Shown here: positions 50,358 through 59,747 of the stretch, piece after piece
Layout: each line of letters opens with the position of its first letter
Position numbering within the stretch: the first letter of the stretch is position 1
NCBI RefSeq assembly: GCF_010548275.1
Contig: NZ_JAAGLT010000005.1
Location: 248,001 to 312,000 of the forward strand
Reading direction: 5' to 3'
DNA: 64,000 nt
Source: Streptomyces sp. SID12488
GTDB lineage: Bacteria > Actinomycetota > Actinomycetes > Streptomycetales > Streptomycetaceae
Program-made: the position numbers and the translations under genes
The notes under the pieces: generated by a model
Databases searched by the model: none
What the model saw: only the letters and a program-made list of their open reading frames with translations
Told to the model about the DNA's origin: nothing

Positions 50358-51869
50358 TCAGTGGCCCGACAGGACCCTGACCAGGTCTTCTGCCGTGCGG
50401 CAGCGGTCCAGGAGCTCTTTCACGTGATTACGCGTTCCGCGAAGCGGCTCCAGGGTTGGGACACGTTGGAGCGAGTCCCGGCCCGGCAGGTCGAAGATCA
50501 CGGAGTCCCAGGAGGCCGCCGCGACGTCGTCCGCGTACTGCTCCAGGCAGCGTCCGCGGAAGTACGCGCGCGTGTCCTCCGGAGGCTTCGTGCGGGCCCG
50601 CTCGACCTCGTCCTCGTCCAGCAGGCGCTTGATGCGCCCACGGGCCACGAGGCGGTTGTAGAGGCCCTTCTCGGCCCGCACGTCGGCGTACTGGAGGTCG
50701 ACCAGGTGGAGCCGGGCGGCGTCCCAGTCGAGGTCGTCCCGGCGCCGGTAGCCCTCCATCAGTTCCAGCTTGGCGACCCAGTCGAGCTCGCCGGCCAGGC
50801 TCATGGGGTCGTTCTCCAGGCGGTTCAGGGTGTCTTCCCAACGAGCCAGGACGTCCTTCGTCTGGTCGTCGGCGTCGGCCCCGTATCGCTCCTCCACATA
50901 CTTGCGCGAGAGTTCGAAGTACTCCATCTGGAGCTGTACGGCGGTCAGTGTGCGCCCGCTGCGGAGCTTGACCAGGCGCTTGAGTGTCGGGTCGTGAGAG
51001 ACCTGGTGGAGGGTGCGTACAGGCTGGTCGACCGCCAGGTCGACCGCGATGAAGCCGTCCTCGATCATGGAGAGGACCAGGGCCGTGGTGCCCAGCTTCA
51101 GATAGGTCGAGATCTCGGAGAGGTTCGCGTCGCCGATGATCACGTGGAGGCGGCGGTACTTCTCCGCGTCCGCGTGGGGCTCGTCCCGGGTGTTGATGAT
51201 CGGGCGCTTGAGGGTGGTCTCCAGGCCGACCTCGACCTCGAAGTAGTCGGCGCGCTGGCTGAGCTGGAACCCGTGTTCGTGGCCGTCCTGGCCGATGCCG
51301 ACGCGGCCGGCGCCGGTGACGACCTGGCGCGAGACGAAGAACGGCGTGAGGTGGCGCACGATGTCCGAGAAGGGGGTCTCCCGCTTCATCAGGTAGTTCT
51401 CGTGCGTGCCGTAGGAGGCGCCCTTGTTGTCGGTGTTGTTCTTGTAGAGGTGGATCGGCTGGGCGCCCGGGAGCTGGGCGGCGCGTTCGGCCGCTTCGGC
51501 CATGATGCGTTCGCCGGCCTTGTCCCAGAGGACGGCGTCGCGGGGGTTGGTGACTTCGGGGGCGCTGTATTCGGGGTGTGCGTGGTCGACGTACAGCCGC
51601 GCGCCGTTGGTGAGGATGACGTTGGCCAGGCCGATGTCCTCGTCGGTGAGCTGGCTGGAGTCGGCGACCTCGCGGGCGAGGTCGAAGCCTCGCGCGTCGC
51701 GCAGCGGGTTCTCCTCCTCGAAGTCCCAGCGGGCCCTGCGGGCCCGGTGCATCGCCGCCGCGTAGGCGTTGACGATCTGGGACGAGGTGAGCATGGCATT
51801 GGCGTTGGGATGGCCGGGGACGGAGATCCCGTACTCCGTCTCGATGCCCATTACTCGCCGTACGGTCAT
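50358..51869 (-). CDS. dop: Deamidase/depupylase of Pup, Dop
   Basis: A 503-residue paralogue of Paf[12 protein letters not shown] at the N-terminus carries the Mg-binding Glu, and the catalytic Asp95 lies in [15 protein letters not shown]. The insertion around 43-70 ([20 protein letters not shown] in part) is the Dop-loop that distinguishes Dop from PafA. The ATG has AAGGAGG upstream. It deamidates Pup-Gln to Pup-Glu and removes Pup from proteins. It lies downstream of the ATPase gene and upstream of pup. Confidence 0.96.
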   Translation of the reverse strand: MTVRRVMGIETEYGISVPGHPNANAMLTSSQIVNAYAAAMHRARRARWDFEEENPLRDARGFDLAREVADSSQLTDEDIGLANVILTNGARLYVDHAHPEYSAPEVTNPRDAVLWDKAGERIMAEAAERAAQLPGAQPIHLYKNNTDNKGASYGTHENYLMKRETPFSDIVRHLTPFFVSRQVVTGAGRVGIGQDGHEHGFQLSQRADYFEVEVGLETTLKRPIINTRDEPHADAEKYRRLHVIIGDANLSEISTYLKLGTTALVLSMIEDGFIAVDLAVDQPVRTLHQVSHDPTLKRLVKLRSGRTLTAVQLQMEYFELSRKYVEERYGADADDQTKDVLARWEDTLNRLENDPMSLAGELDWVAKLELMEGYRRRDDLDWDAARLHLVDLQYADVRAEKGLYNRLVARGRIKRLLDEDEVERARTKPPEDTRAYFRGRCLEQYADDVAAASWDSVIFDLPGRDSLQRVPTLEPLRGTRNHVKELLDRCRTAEDLVRVLSGH

Positions 51870-52060
51870 GCGGCCCTCCTTGCCCGGCGGTGTCCTCGGT
51901 CGGGGACGCCGCTCAAGTACCGCCGGTGCTCCGGTGCGTGTGCGGTGCCCGTCCCCGCACTGCGCGACTCGGCGGTACGGAAGAGCCTAGAACGCCTTTG
52001 CGCTGGTGGGGAGATCATTTGCGTCATTGCCTCGCTCCGGCTGTGGCCTGAAAAACAGTT

Positions 52061-52093
52061 GGCTGCGGGTACCCGGTAAGGGCACCCGCAGCC
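52061..52093 (-). terminator. Hairpin with T tract after arc
   Basis: GGCTGCGGGT (52061-52070) pairs with ACCCGCAGCC (52084-52093), extended by an inner CCC/GGG pair. On the minus strand it is followed by TGTTTTTC, the clearest intrinsic terminator in the window. Confidence 0.9.
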
Positions 52094-52103
52094 ACCCCGT
52101 CTT

Positions 52104-53870
52104 TTACAGGTACTGACCGGTGTTTGCCACCGTGTCGATGGAGCGTCCGGTGTCCGCGCCCTGCTTTCCGGTGATGAGCGTACGGATGTAGACGATCCGT
52201 TCGCCCTTCTTTCCGGAGATCCGGGCCCAGTCGTCGGGGTTGGTGGTGTTGGGAAGGTCCTCGTTCTCCTTGAACTCGTCCACGCAGGCCTGGAGGAGGT
52301 GGGAGACGCGGATGCCCTTCTGCTTCTTGTCGAGGAAGTCCTTGATGGCCATCTTCTTTGCGCGGCCGACGATGTTCTCGATCATGGCGCCGGAGTTGAA
52401 GTCCTTGAAGTAGAGGACTTCCTTGTCACCGTTGGCGTAGGTGACCTCCAGGAAGCGGTTCTCGTCGGATTCGGTGTACATGTGTTCCACGGCCGTCTGG
52501 ATCATGCTCTGGACGGTGACGGCCCTGTCTCCGCCGTGCTCACCCAGGTCGTCGGGGTGCAGCGGAAGACGCGTGGTGAGGTACTTCTGGAAGATGTCCT
52601 TGGCGGATTCGGCGTCCGGACGTTCGATTTTGATCTTCACGTCGAGGCGGCCGGGGCGCAGGATGGCGGGGTCGATCATGTCCTCGCGGTTGGAGGCGCC
52701 GATCACGACCACGTTCTGCAGGCCCTCCACGCCGTCGATCTCGGCGAGCAGCTGGGGGACGATGGTGTTCTCCACGTCCGAGCTGACGCCGGATCCGCGG
52801 GTACGGAAGAGGGATTCCATCTCGTCGAAGAAGACGATGACGGGTGTGCCCTCGCTGGCCTTCTCCCTCGCACGCTGGAAGACGAGGCGGATCTGCCGCT
52901 CGGTCTCACCGACGTACTTGTTGAGGAGTTCGGGGCCCTTGATGTTGAGGAAGAAGCTCTTGCCGGTGGCTTGCCCGGTGACCTCGGCGACCTTTTTGGC
53001 CAGCGAGTTGGCGACGGCCTTGGCGATGAGCGTCTTTCCGCATCCGGGGGGCCCGTACAGCAGGACGCCCTTGGGCGGCCTGAGTTCGTGCTCCTTGAAG
53101 AGGTCGGGGTGGAGGTACGGGAGTTCGACGGCGTCGCGGATCATTTCGATCTGGTTGCCCAGGCCGCCGATCTGCTCGTAGCCGATGTCGGGTACTTCTT
53201 CGAGGACGAGTTCCTCGACCTCGCTCTTCGGTACGACTTCGTAGACGTAGCCGGAGCGGGGTTCGAGCAGGAGGGCGTCGCCGGGGCGGATGACGACGTC
53301 CAGGAGTGGCTCGGCGAGCCGTACCACCCGTTCCTCGTCGGTGTGCCCCTGTACCAGGGCGCGCTCGCCGTCCTCGAGGATCTCCTTGAGGGTGACGATG
53401 TCGCCGACGCTCTCGTACTCCATGGCCTCGACCACGTTGAGAGCTTCGTTGAGCATCACTTCCTGGCCACGTCGGAGCTCTTCGAGCTCGACGCTGGGGC
53501 TGACGTTCACGCGGAGTTTGCGCCCTCCGGTGAAGATGTCGGCCGTGCCGTCCTCGTTGGCCACGAGGAAGACACCGAAGCCTGCCGGGGGCTGTGCCAG
53601 CCGGTCGACTTCCTCCTTGAGTGCCACGATCTGGTCGCGGGCCTCTCGGAGTGTGTTGGCGAGCCGCTCGTTCTGTGCGGACACGCCGGCCAGGTTGGTC
53701 TGCAGTTCGACGATCCGCTCTTCGAGAATCCTCGTGTGTCGCGGAGAGTCGGCGAGCTTACGCCGCAGGACGGCGATCTCCTGCTCAAGGTAGGCAATCT
53801 GCCCGGACGGGTCGTCGGACCCTCGTCCCGGGCGGATGCCGCGGTTCATGTCGTCGTCGTGGGCTGCCAC
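52104..53870 (-). CDS. arc: Proteasome-associated AAA ATPase ARC/Mpa
   Basis: A 588-residue AAA ATPase with GTG start at 53870. An N-terminal coiled coil (about 25-95) binds Pup. OB-type interdomain folds (about 95-225) follow, then the AAA domain with Walker A GPPGCGKT (273-280) and Walker B FFDE (347-350). The C-terminus ends in GQYL, the motif that docks on the proteasome core. It recognises pupylated proteins, unfolds them and feeds them to PrcAB. It starts an arc-dop pair that is separated by a strong terminator. Confidence 0.96.
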   Translation of the reverse strand: MAAHDDDMNRGIRPGRGSDDPSGQIAYLEQEIAVLRRKLADSPRHTRILEERIVELQTNLAGVSAQNERLANTLREARDQIVALKEEVDRLAQPPAGFGVFLVANEDGTADIFTGGRKLRVNVSPSVELEELRRGQEVMLNEALNVVEAMEYESVGDIVTLKEILEDGERALVQGHTDEERVVRLAEPLLDVVIRPGDALLLEPRSGYVYEVVPKSEVEELVLEEVPDIGYEQIGGLGNQIEMIRDAVELPYLHPDLFKEHELRPPKGVLLYGPPGCGKTLIAKAVANSLAKKVAEVTGQATGKSFFLNIKGPELLNKYVGETERQIRLVFQRAREKASEGTPVIVFFDEMESLFRTRGSGVSSDVENTIVPQLLAEIDGVEGLQNVVVIGASNREDMIDPAILRPGRLDVKIKIERPDAESAKDIFQKYLTTRLPLHPDDLGEHGGDRAVTVQSMIQTAVEHMYTESDENRFLEVTYANGDKEVLYFKDFNSGAMIENIVGRAKKMAIKDFLDKKQKGIRVSHLLQACVDEFKENEDLPNTTNPDDWARISGKKGERIVYIRTLITGKQGADTGRSIDTVANTGQYL

Positions 53871-54129
53871 GGTCCTCACCTCCTCCAAGGGGAGCTGGAC
53901 GCTTCCAGACCCTACCTGGGTGGGTGTCGATTGAAACCCCTAGATCACAAAGACTCTAGAGGTGTGTCCGATCTTCACCCTTGCGCTCTCCCTCACGCCA
54001 GGGGGATACCCACAGAACATGGCTGGGAAGCGGCCGGAGGTAGGGTCGAAGTGTTCAACACCCGTCAGAGCTGGGCCGACTTGCCGTCGGATTGTCTTGC
54101 TCGGGACAGAAACGGCAGGAGATGTGACC

Positions 54130-54429
54130 GTGCAGGAGAAGGCCGTGGCCGACGGTGAGGCGTTGGAGGTCTGGATCGACCAGGACCTGTGCACCGGGGA
54201 CGGAATCTGCGTCCAGTACGCGCCGGAGGTGTTCGAGCTGGACATCGACGGGCTGGCGTACGTGAAGAGCCCCGGGGACGAGTTGTTGCAGGCCCCGGGG
54301 GCGACGACACCGGTACCGCTGACGTTGCTGACCGATGTGGTGGACTCCGCGAAGGAGTGTCCGGGCGACTGCATTCACGTACGTCGAGTTTCGGACAGAG
54401 TCGAGGTTTTCGGCCCGGACGCGGAGTGA
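54130..54429 (+). CDS. Ferredoxin, [3Fe-4S] or [4Fe-4S] type
   Basis: A 99-residue ferredoxin. The cluster residues are Cys21 and Cys27 (CTGDGIC), with Asp24 where a 4Fe protein has its second Cys, then Cys77 (ECPGDC) and Cys81. The Asp favours a [3Fe-4S] centre. I chose the GTG at 54130 because AGGAG lies 8 nt upstream. It is divergent from arc, 259 bp away. Ferredoxins of this type serve P450s, but no P450 is adjacent; the conservon P450 is 33 kb away. A hairpin covers the stop codon. Confidence 0.9.
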   Translation: MQEKAVADGEALEVWIDQDLCTGDGICVQYAPEVFELDIDGLAYVKSPGDELLQAPGATTPVPLTLLTDVVDSAKECPGDCIHVRRVSDRVEVFGPDAE

Positions 54430-54447
54430 TGGTCCGACCACTCCGCG
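54420..54447 (+). terminator. Hairpin spanning the ferredoxin stop
   Basis: CGCGGAGTG (54420-54428) pairs with CACTCCGCG (54439-54447), with the stop codon inside. An inner TGGTC/GACCA stem is an alternative fold. Confidence 0.5.
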
Positions 54448-54548
54448 CCACCTCTGGCTGATTCACACACTCGCCACTGTCCGGTTTCTCACAGGGCCGT
54501 GGTCGCGCGTACGTTCCACGACTGCCGGTCGATCAATTGTTCCCGTGT

Positions 54549-55124
54549 TCACACACTCTGTGCGCCGGCGGGTGTCGAGCGGAGGAACGAGCCGTCCTTC
54601 CACTGCCACTTGGCGCGCTCGTCGACGTCGGGGCAGCACCGGGGGACGTCGAGGGACGAGTAGCCGAGGAGGGTGGCCGTGACGGCGCCGTCACTGACGG
54701 TCAGGTCGGTGACGGTGAGGCGGTCCTTGGGGTCGACAAGGGTCGCGACGATGCGCGGCTGCTCCGCGTCGGCGGCCCGGGTGAGGACGTACACGCCGTT
54801 GGGCGGGGTGCCGGAGCCGGCGTCGCAGCGTACGGAGGCGACCGTCTCGGGTCTGCCGTCGCCGTCGAGGTCTCCGGTGGCCTTGTCCTGTACGAGGATC
54901 GGGAGCGGGCCGCACTGGAGGGGGAAGTCGACTCCGGTGGGGTCCGGGGGTGCCGCGACCGCGGCGGGTCTGCCTGCGGGGCCGGCTGCCTGGGCCGCGG
55001 TGGCGGAGCCCGGCTGGAGCGCGGAGGAGAGGGCGACGACGCCGGTGGGGCCGGTGGCCGTGGCGAGCCAGTGGATGGGGCGGGTGTGCGTGTGTGCCAG
55101 TTCCGGGACGGCGGATTGCTGCAC
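54549..55124 (-). CDS. Hypothetical protein with an EF-hand-like/VCBS-type aspartate loop
   Basis: About 191 residues starting at a GTG behind GGGAGAC. The first 60 residues are Ala/Pro/Thr-rich with a short hydrophobic stretch (GVVALSSALQPGSATAAQAAG), so it could be exported, but no clean signal peptide is visible. The rest contains GDLDGDGRPETVASVRCDAG, the Asp-rich calcium-loop pattern of VCBS/FG-GAP repeats, and CCPDVDERAKWQW. It converges on the ferredoxin gene. I know no function for it. Confidence 0.7.
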   Translation of the reverse strand: MQQSAVPELAHTHTRPIHWLATATGPTGVVALSSALQPGSATAAQAAGPAGRPAAVAAPPDPTGVDFPLQCGPLPILVQDKATGDLDGDGRPETVASVRCDAGSGTPPNGVYVLTRAADAEQPRIVATLVDPKDRLTVTDLTVSDGAVTATLLGYSSLDVPRCCPDVDERAKWQWKDGSFLRSTPAGAQSV

Positions 55125-55260
55125 TCGGAGTGTCTCCCGTGGAGGGCTGTGCCGGTGGGGTGTCCCGCATAGTGCCACACGTCACAGTGCGGGGGAACGG
55201 CGGGGTCAGAGGTGTTCGGCGTCAGCACCGGTGCCGTTGTGGCGTCAATGGGAAAGCGTT

Positions 55261-55298
55261 GTGGCCGAGTTCCCGGTGTGCTGCGGGAACCCGGCCAC
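55261..55298 (-). terminator. Hairpin after trmI
   Basis: A 15-bp stem with one mismatch pairs 55261-55275 with 55284-55298 around an 8-nt loop, 22 nt after the stop. Confidence 0.8.
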
Positions 55299-55319
55299 GA
55301 TGTCGGTGCGTTGACGCGG

Positions 55320-56222
55320 TCAGCGGCCGTTGCCGCCGTCGGCGTTGGGGCCGGTGTAGTCCTCGCCGTAGGAGCCCTTGGAGGGGCGGCGGCGGCGCAT
55401 GGGCGGCTCGACGCCGTCGGCGAGGCGGCGGGCGGTGAGCAGGAAGCCGGTGTGGCCGATCATGCGGTGGTCTGGCCGGACGGCGAGGCCCTCGATGTGC
55501 CAGTTGCGGACCATCGACTCCCAGGCGCTCGGCTCGTTGAAGCAGCCGATCTCACGGATGGACTCGACGGTCCGGGCGAGCTGGGTGGTGGTCGCGACGT
55601 AGCAGCAGACGATGCCGCCGGGGACGAGCGCCTTGGAGACGGCCTCCAGGCATTCCCAGGGCGCGAGCATGTCGAGGACGACGCGGTCGACCTCGGTGTC
55701 GCTGAGGTTGTCCTGGAGGTCGCCGACGGTGAGCTGCCAGGCGGGGTGGGGACCGCCGAAGTAGCGCTCGACGTTCTGCTGGGCGATCTCGGCGAAGTCC
55801 TCGCGGCGCTCGTAGGAGTGCAGCATGCCCTGGTCGCCGATGGCGCGCAGCAGGAAGCTGCTGAGCGAGCCGGAGCCGACGCCCGCTTCGACGACGCGTG
55901 CGCCGGGGAAGATGTCGGCGAAGGCGAGGATCTGCCCCGCGTCCTTGGGGTAGACCACGGCGGCGCCGCGGGGCATGGACAGGACATAGTCGGGGAGCAG
56001 GGGGCGCAGCGCGAGGTAGGCGACGTTTCCGGTGGTACGGACAACGCTGCCCTCGGGTGCGCCGATCAGCTCGTCGTGCGGGAAGGAACCTTTGTGGGTG
56101 TGAAAGTTCTTTCCGGCTTCGAGCGTGAACGTGTAGTGGCGGCCCTTGGGGTCGGTCAGCTGAACCTGGTCCCCGACCTTGAAGGGCCCGCGCCTGCGGG
56201 CGGCACCGGTCGGTTCGGACAT
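55320..56222 (-). CDS. trmI: tRNA (adenine-58-N1)-methyltransferase TrmI
   Basis: A 300-residue class I methyltransferase. The N-terminal small beta domain (about 10-70) is followed by the Rossmann fold with SAM motif VVEAGVGSGSLSSF (110-123) and YPKDAGQIL just before it, typical of TrmI. The later motif DRVVLDMLAPWECLE contains the Asp-Met-Leu-Ala-Pro-Trp block. ATG start. It methylates A58 in the T-loop of tRNA. The orthologue in M. tuberculosis also lies near mpa. The C-terminal 30 residues are low complexity. It has its own terminator. Confidence 0.94.
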   Translation of the reverse strand: MSEPTGAARRRGPFKVGDQVQLTDPKGRHYTFTLEAGKNFHTHKGSFPHDELIGAPEGSVVRTTGNVAYLALRPLLPDYVLSMPRGAAVVYPKDAGQILAFADIFPGARVVEAGVGSGSLSSFLLRAIGDQGMLHSYERREDFAEIAQQNVERYFGGPHPAWQLTVGDLQDNLSDTEVDRVVLDMLAPWECLEAVSKALVPGGIVCCYVATTTQLARTVESIREIGCFNEPSAWESMVRNWHIEGLAVRPDHRMIGHTGFLLTARRLADGVEPPMRRRRPSKGSYGEDYTGPNADGGNGR

Positions 56223-56341
56223 GTGAAGAGCCTACCGGTGTTGTCGGGGGCCGCTGACCACCGGGCTTGCGGGTTCGGGACCGGCTCGGGTGGTCCCGCC
56301 CGCCGGGTCGCCGTACTGAGCCCTTACGGCAGGGCCGTGCA

Positions 56342-57796
56342 CTAGTTCGGGCGGGCCATCGCCTTCACGAAGGCGCGTTCCACGTCGGCCGCCGAGAGGA
56401 CTCCGTAGATCTCGCCGGAATCCTCGACGACCAGGTATTCGGTGGCGGGGGTCGCGCGCAGGGCGTCGAGGAGTTCCTCGCCGGAGAGTTCCGCGGAGAC
56501 GCGCATGCCGTCGGTGAGGTCCTGGGCCAGTCCGCTGACGGAGACCCAGGGGCGGCGGTGTTCGGGTACGCCGACGATGGCGGCCTCGCGGACGAGGGAG
56601 AGGGGTTCTCCCTCGGGGTCGACGACGACGAGGGCGCGGGCCCCGGCGTCGTTGGCGCGGCGGAGGGCCTCGGAGAGGGGGGTGTTGGTCTCGACGGGGA
56701 CGGCGCGGCGGGTGAGGTTGCGGGCCCGCAGTTCCGGGAGGTGTTCGCGCAGGCGGGCCATACGGAGGCTGTTGCCGGCGCCGGTCCAGATGATCGCGGC
56801 GAGGATCGCGGCGAGCAGGGCGTCGGTGACGGTGTCCATGCCGACGCTGTCCTCGGCGGTGGAGCCGAGGGCGCCGGACTGGGTGAGCAGCGGGAGTCCG
56901 ATGAGGACGGAGACGGCGAGGGCTCGGCCGACCCAGGCGGCCGCGACCGTACCGGTCATGGGTCTGCCGGTGATCTTCCAGACGACGGCGCGGAGCATGC
57001 GGCCGCCGTCGAGGGGCAGGCCGGGCAGGAGGTTGAAGGCGGCCACGATGAGGTTGGAGATCATCAGGCCGGCCAGCAGGACGCCGGGGACGGTGCCGGG
57101 TTCGACGGTCTGGAGGGCGAGGTAGAAGACGCCCGCGAGGATCAGGGAGAGGAGCGGGCCGACGAAGGCGAGGACGAATTCACGGCCGGGGGTCTCGGAC
57201 TCCTTCTCGATCTCGGAGACGCCGCCGAAGAACTGGAGCTGGATGCGTCGTACCGGGAGTTTGAAGCGGAGGGCGGCGACGGTGTGGGCGAGCTCGTGGA
57301 CGAGGACGGAGGCGTAGAAGGCGACCGCGAAGAAGAGGGAGACGAGGTAGCGGACGGCGCCGAGTTCGGGCAGTACGCGGTCCAGCTGGCCACCGAAGAC
57401 CCAGGTGATGAGGGCGGCGACGAGGAACCAGCTGGGGGCGACGTAGACGGGTACGCCGAAGGGGCGTCCCATGAGGAGACCGCCACCGGGGTCCTTGGGC
57501 CTCCGGGGGGCGCGGGACTTGGCGAGGCGGGGGGTGGTGCGGGTGCGGCCGGAAGTGTCGGCGGGCTCGTGCTCGTCCGGTTTCGCGGGTTCCGGGGCGG
57601 CCGGTTCGCCGGTGTCGGTGGGCTCGTCGGTCCGCGTGGGCTCCACGTCCGGATTTTCGGTCTCCGCGACCCGGGTGTCGGTCGTCGTGGGTTCGGCGTG
57701 TGCGGGGTCGGTGGTCGGCGCCGTGCCGCCGGTGTGGCGGTCGGTCGGCTGGTCGTTGCCGGAGCGCGGCTGTCCGCTCCCGCCGCTCTCGTCCAC
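56342..57796 (-). CDS. Site-2-type membrane metalloprotease (M50) with CBS pair
   Basis: A 484-residue protein starting at a GTG behind AAGGGGAC. The first 105 residues are hydrophilic, acidic and Pro/Thr-rich. Membrane segments from about 115 carry the zinc site HELAH (His167, Glu168, His171) and NLLPGLPLDGGR with the third ligand Asp263. Two CBS motifs follow (about 365-480, ending GVLSAADVERAFV). This SpoIVFB-like group of S2P proteases with CBS domains cuts within membranes and may respond to nucleotides. The substrate is unknown. It is divergent from the RecB-like gene. Confidence 0.92.
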   Translation of the reverse strand: MDESGGSGQPRSGNDQPTDRHTGGTAPTTDPAHAEPTTTDTRVAETENPDVEPTRTDEPTDTGEPAAPEPAKPDEHEPADTSGRTRTTPRLAKSRAPRRPKDPGGGLLMGRPFGVPVYVAPSWFLVAALITWVFGGQLDRVLPELGAVRYLVSLFFAVAFYASVLVHELAHTVAALRFKLPVRRIQLQFFGGVSEIEKESETPGREFVLAFVGPLLSLILAGVFYLALQTVEPGTVPGVLLAGLMISNLIVAAFNLLPGLPLDGGRMLRAVVWKITGRPMTGTVAAAWVGRALAVSVLIGLPLLTQSGALGSTAEDSVGMDTVTDALLAAILAAIIWTGAGNSLRMARLREHLPELRARNLTRRAVPVETNTPLSEALRRANDAGARALVVVDPEGEPLSLVREAAIVGVPEHRRPWVSVSGLAQDLTDGMRVSAELSGEELLDALRATPATEYLVVEDSGEIYGVLSAADVERAFVKAMARPN

Positions 57797-57975
57797 GGTG
57801 TCCCCTTGTCGGATGCGTCTCCCTTTTCCGCTCCGGGGCGGAAGGGCCTCGGGTCGATGGTATGCGGCCGTCGCTACGGGTTCCGCCCCGGCACCCCCTG
57901 TGTTCGCCCGGGTGTTGTGGCCGGGGCGTGGCGGCGGCCGGGTCACTGTCAGTGGCGGGCCGTATGGTCGTCGTC

Positions 57976-58854
<879 letters not shown>

Positions 58855-58860
58855 TCACCT

Positions 58861-58936
58861 GCGGGCCGGTGGGACTAGTCGCGCCCCGCGGCGGAGCCGC
58901 AGATCGACAGAGCCCCGCGCCCCTTAAGGGGCGCGG
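58861..58936. repeat. Streptomyces-type intergenic element with perfect 22-bp palindrome
   Basis: A GCGCCCCGCGGCGGAGCCGC block is followed by ATCGACA and a perfect palindrome at 58915-58936 (CCGCGCCCCTT/AAGGGGCGCGG). I recall this type of element between many Streptomyces genes. It may act as a terminator between the RecB-like gene and the response regulator. Confidence 0.55.
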
Positions 58937-58981
58937 TAGCGCACAGGGCAGAATGGGGGCTGACGAGCGAAGGAGACTTAC

Positions 58982-59653
58982 GTGGCCATCCGTGTCCTAC
59001 TGGTCGACGACCAGCCGCTGTTGCGTACCGGGTTCCGGATGATTCTCGAGGCCGAGCAGGACATCGCGGTTGTCGGCGAGGCCGGAGACGGTCTTCAGGC
59101 GATCGACCAGGTGCGTGCCCTGCAGCCCGATGTGGTTCTCATGGACATCCGTATGCCGCGGATGGACGGTGTGGAAGCGACTCGGCAGATCACCGGGCCC
59201 GGGCGGGACGGGCCGGCGAAGGTGCTGGTGCTGACGACCTTCGATCTCGACGAGTACGTGGTGGAGGCGCTGCGGGCGGGTGCCAGCGGCTTCCTGCTGA
59301 AGGACGCGCCGGCGAACGAGCTGGTGCAGGCCATCCGGGTGGTGGCCTCGGGTGAGGCGATGCTCGCGCCGAGCATCACGCGTCGCCTGCTGGACAAGTA
59401 CGCCGGGCATCTGCCGTCGGGTGACGAGCCCGTGCCGGACGCGCTGCACACGCTGACCGAGCGTGAGGTCGAGGTGCTCAAGCTGGTGGCGCGGGGACTG
59501 TCGAACGCGGAGGTCGCCGCCGATCTCTTCGTCAGCGAGACGACGGTCAAGACCCATGTCGGGCATGTGCTGACCAAGCTGGGGCTGCGCGACCGGGTGC
59601 AGGCCGCGGTGTACGCGTACGAGAGCGGGCTGGTGCGTCCCGGCGCGCAGTAG
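58982..59653 (+). CDS. NarL/FixJ-family response regulator, orphan
   Basis: A 223-residue response regulator. The receiver domain (1-120) has Asp9/Asp10, phospho-acceptor Asp55 (VVLMDIRMPR), Thr85 and Lys107. The C-terminal LuxR-type helix-turn-helix (about 155-215) has LTEREVEVLKLVARGLSNAE. The GTG has AAGGAG upstream. No histidine kinase gene is beside it, so its partner is encoded elsewhere. It converges on the peptide-binding lipoprotein with a shared terminator. Confidence 0.95.
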   Translation: MAIRVLLVDDQPLLRTGFRMILEAEQDIAVVGEAGDGLQAIDQVRALQPDVVLMDIRMPRMDGVEATRQITGPGRDGPAKVLVLTTFDLDEYVVEALRAGASGFLLKDAPANELVQAIRVVASGEAMLAPSITRRLLDKYAGHLPSGDEPVPDALHTLTEREVEVLKLVARGLSNAEVAADLFVSETTVKTHVGHVLTKLGLRDRVQAAVYAYESGLVRPGAQ

Positions 59654-59692
59654 CCGGTCAGGTGTGTGTACGTGTGTATGTGTGTACGACGA

Positions 59693-59730
59693 CGAGGGCG
59701 CCCCTACCGGGAACAGTAGGGGCGCCCTCG
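59693..59730. terminator. Bidirectional 15-bp hairpin
   Basis: A perfect stem (59693-59707 with 59716-59730) around an 8-nt loop lies between the convergent response regulator and binding-protein genes. Confidence 0.9.
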
Positions 59731-59747
59731 TTCGTGTGCGGCCGGTG

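Noticed and set aside
43878..51869. PafA and Dop as glutamine synthetases or gamma-glutamyl-cysteine ligases
   Set aside because: The fold is related, but the Asp in RLYLD/RLYVD, the Dop-loop and the position beside pup, prcBA and arc identify them as Pup ligase and deamidase.
59661..59687. GT-rich tract as a regulatory element
   Set aside because: It is a short simple-sequence stretch between a stop codon and a terminator, with no further structure.
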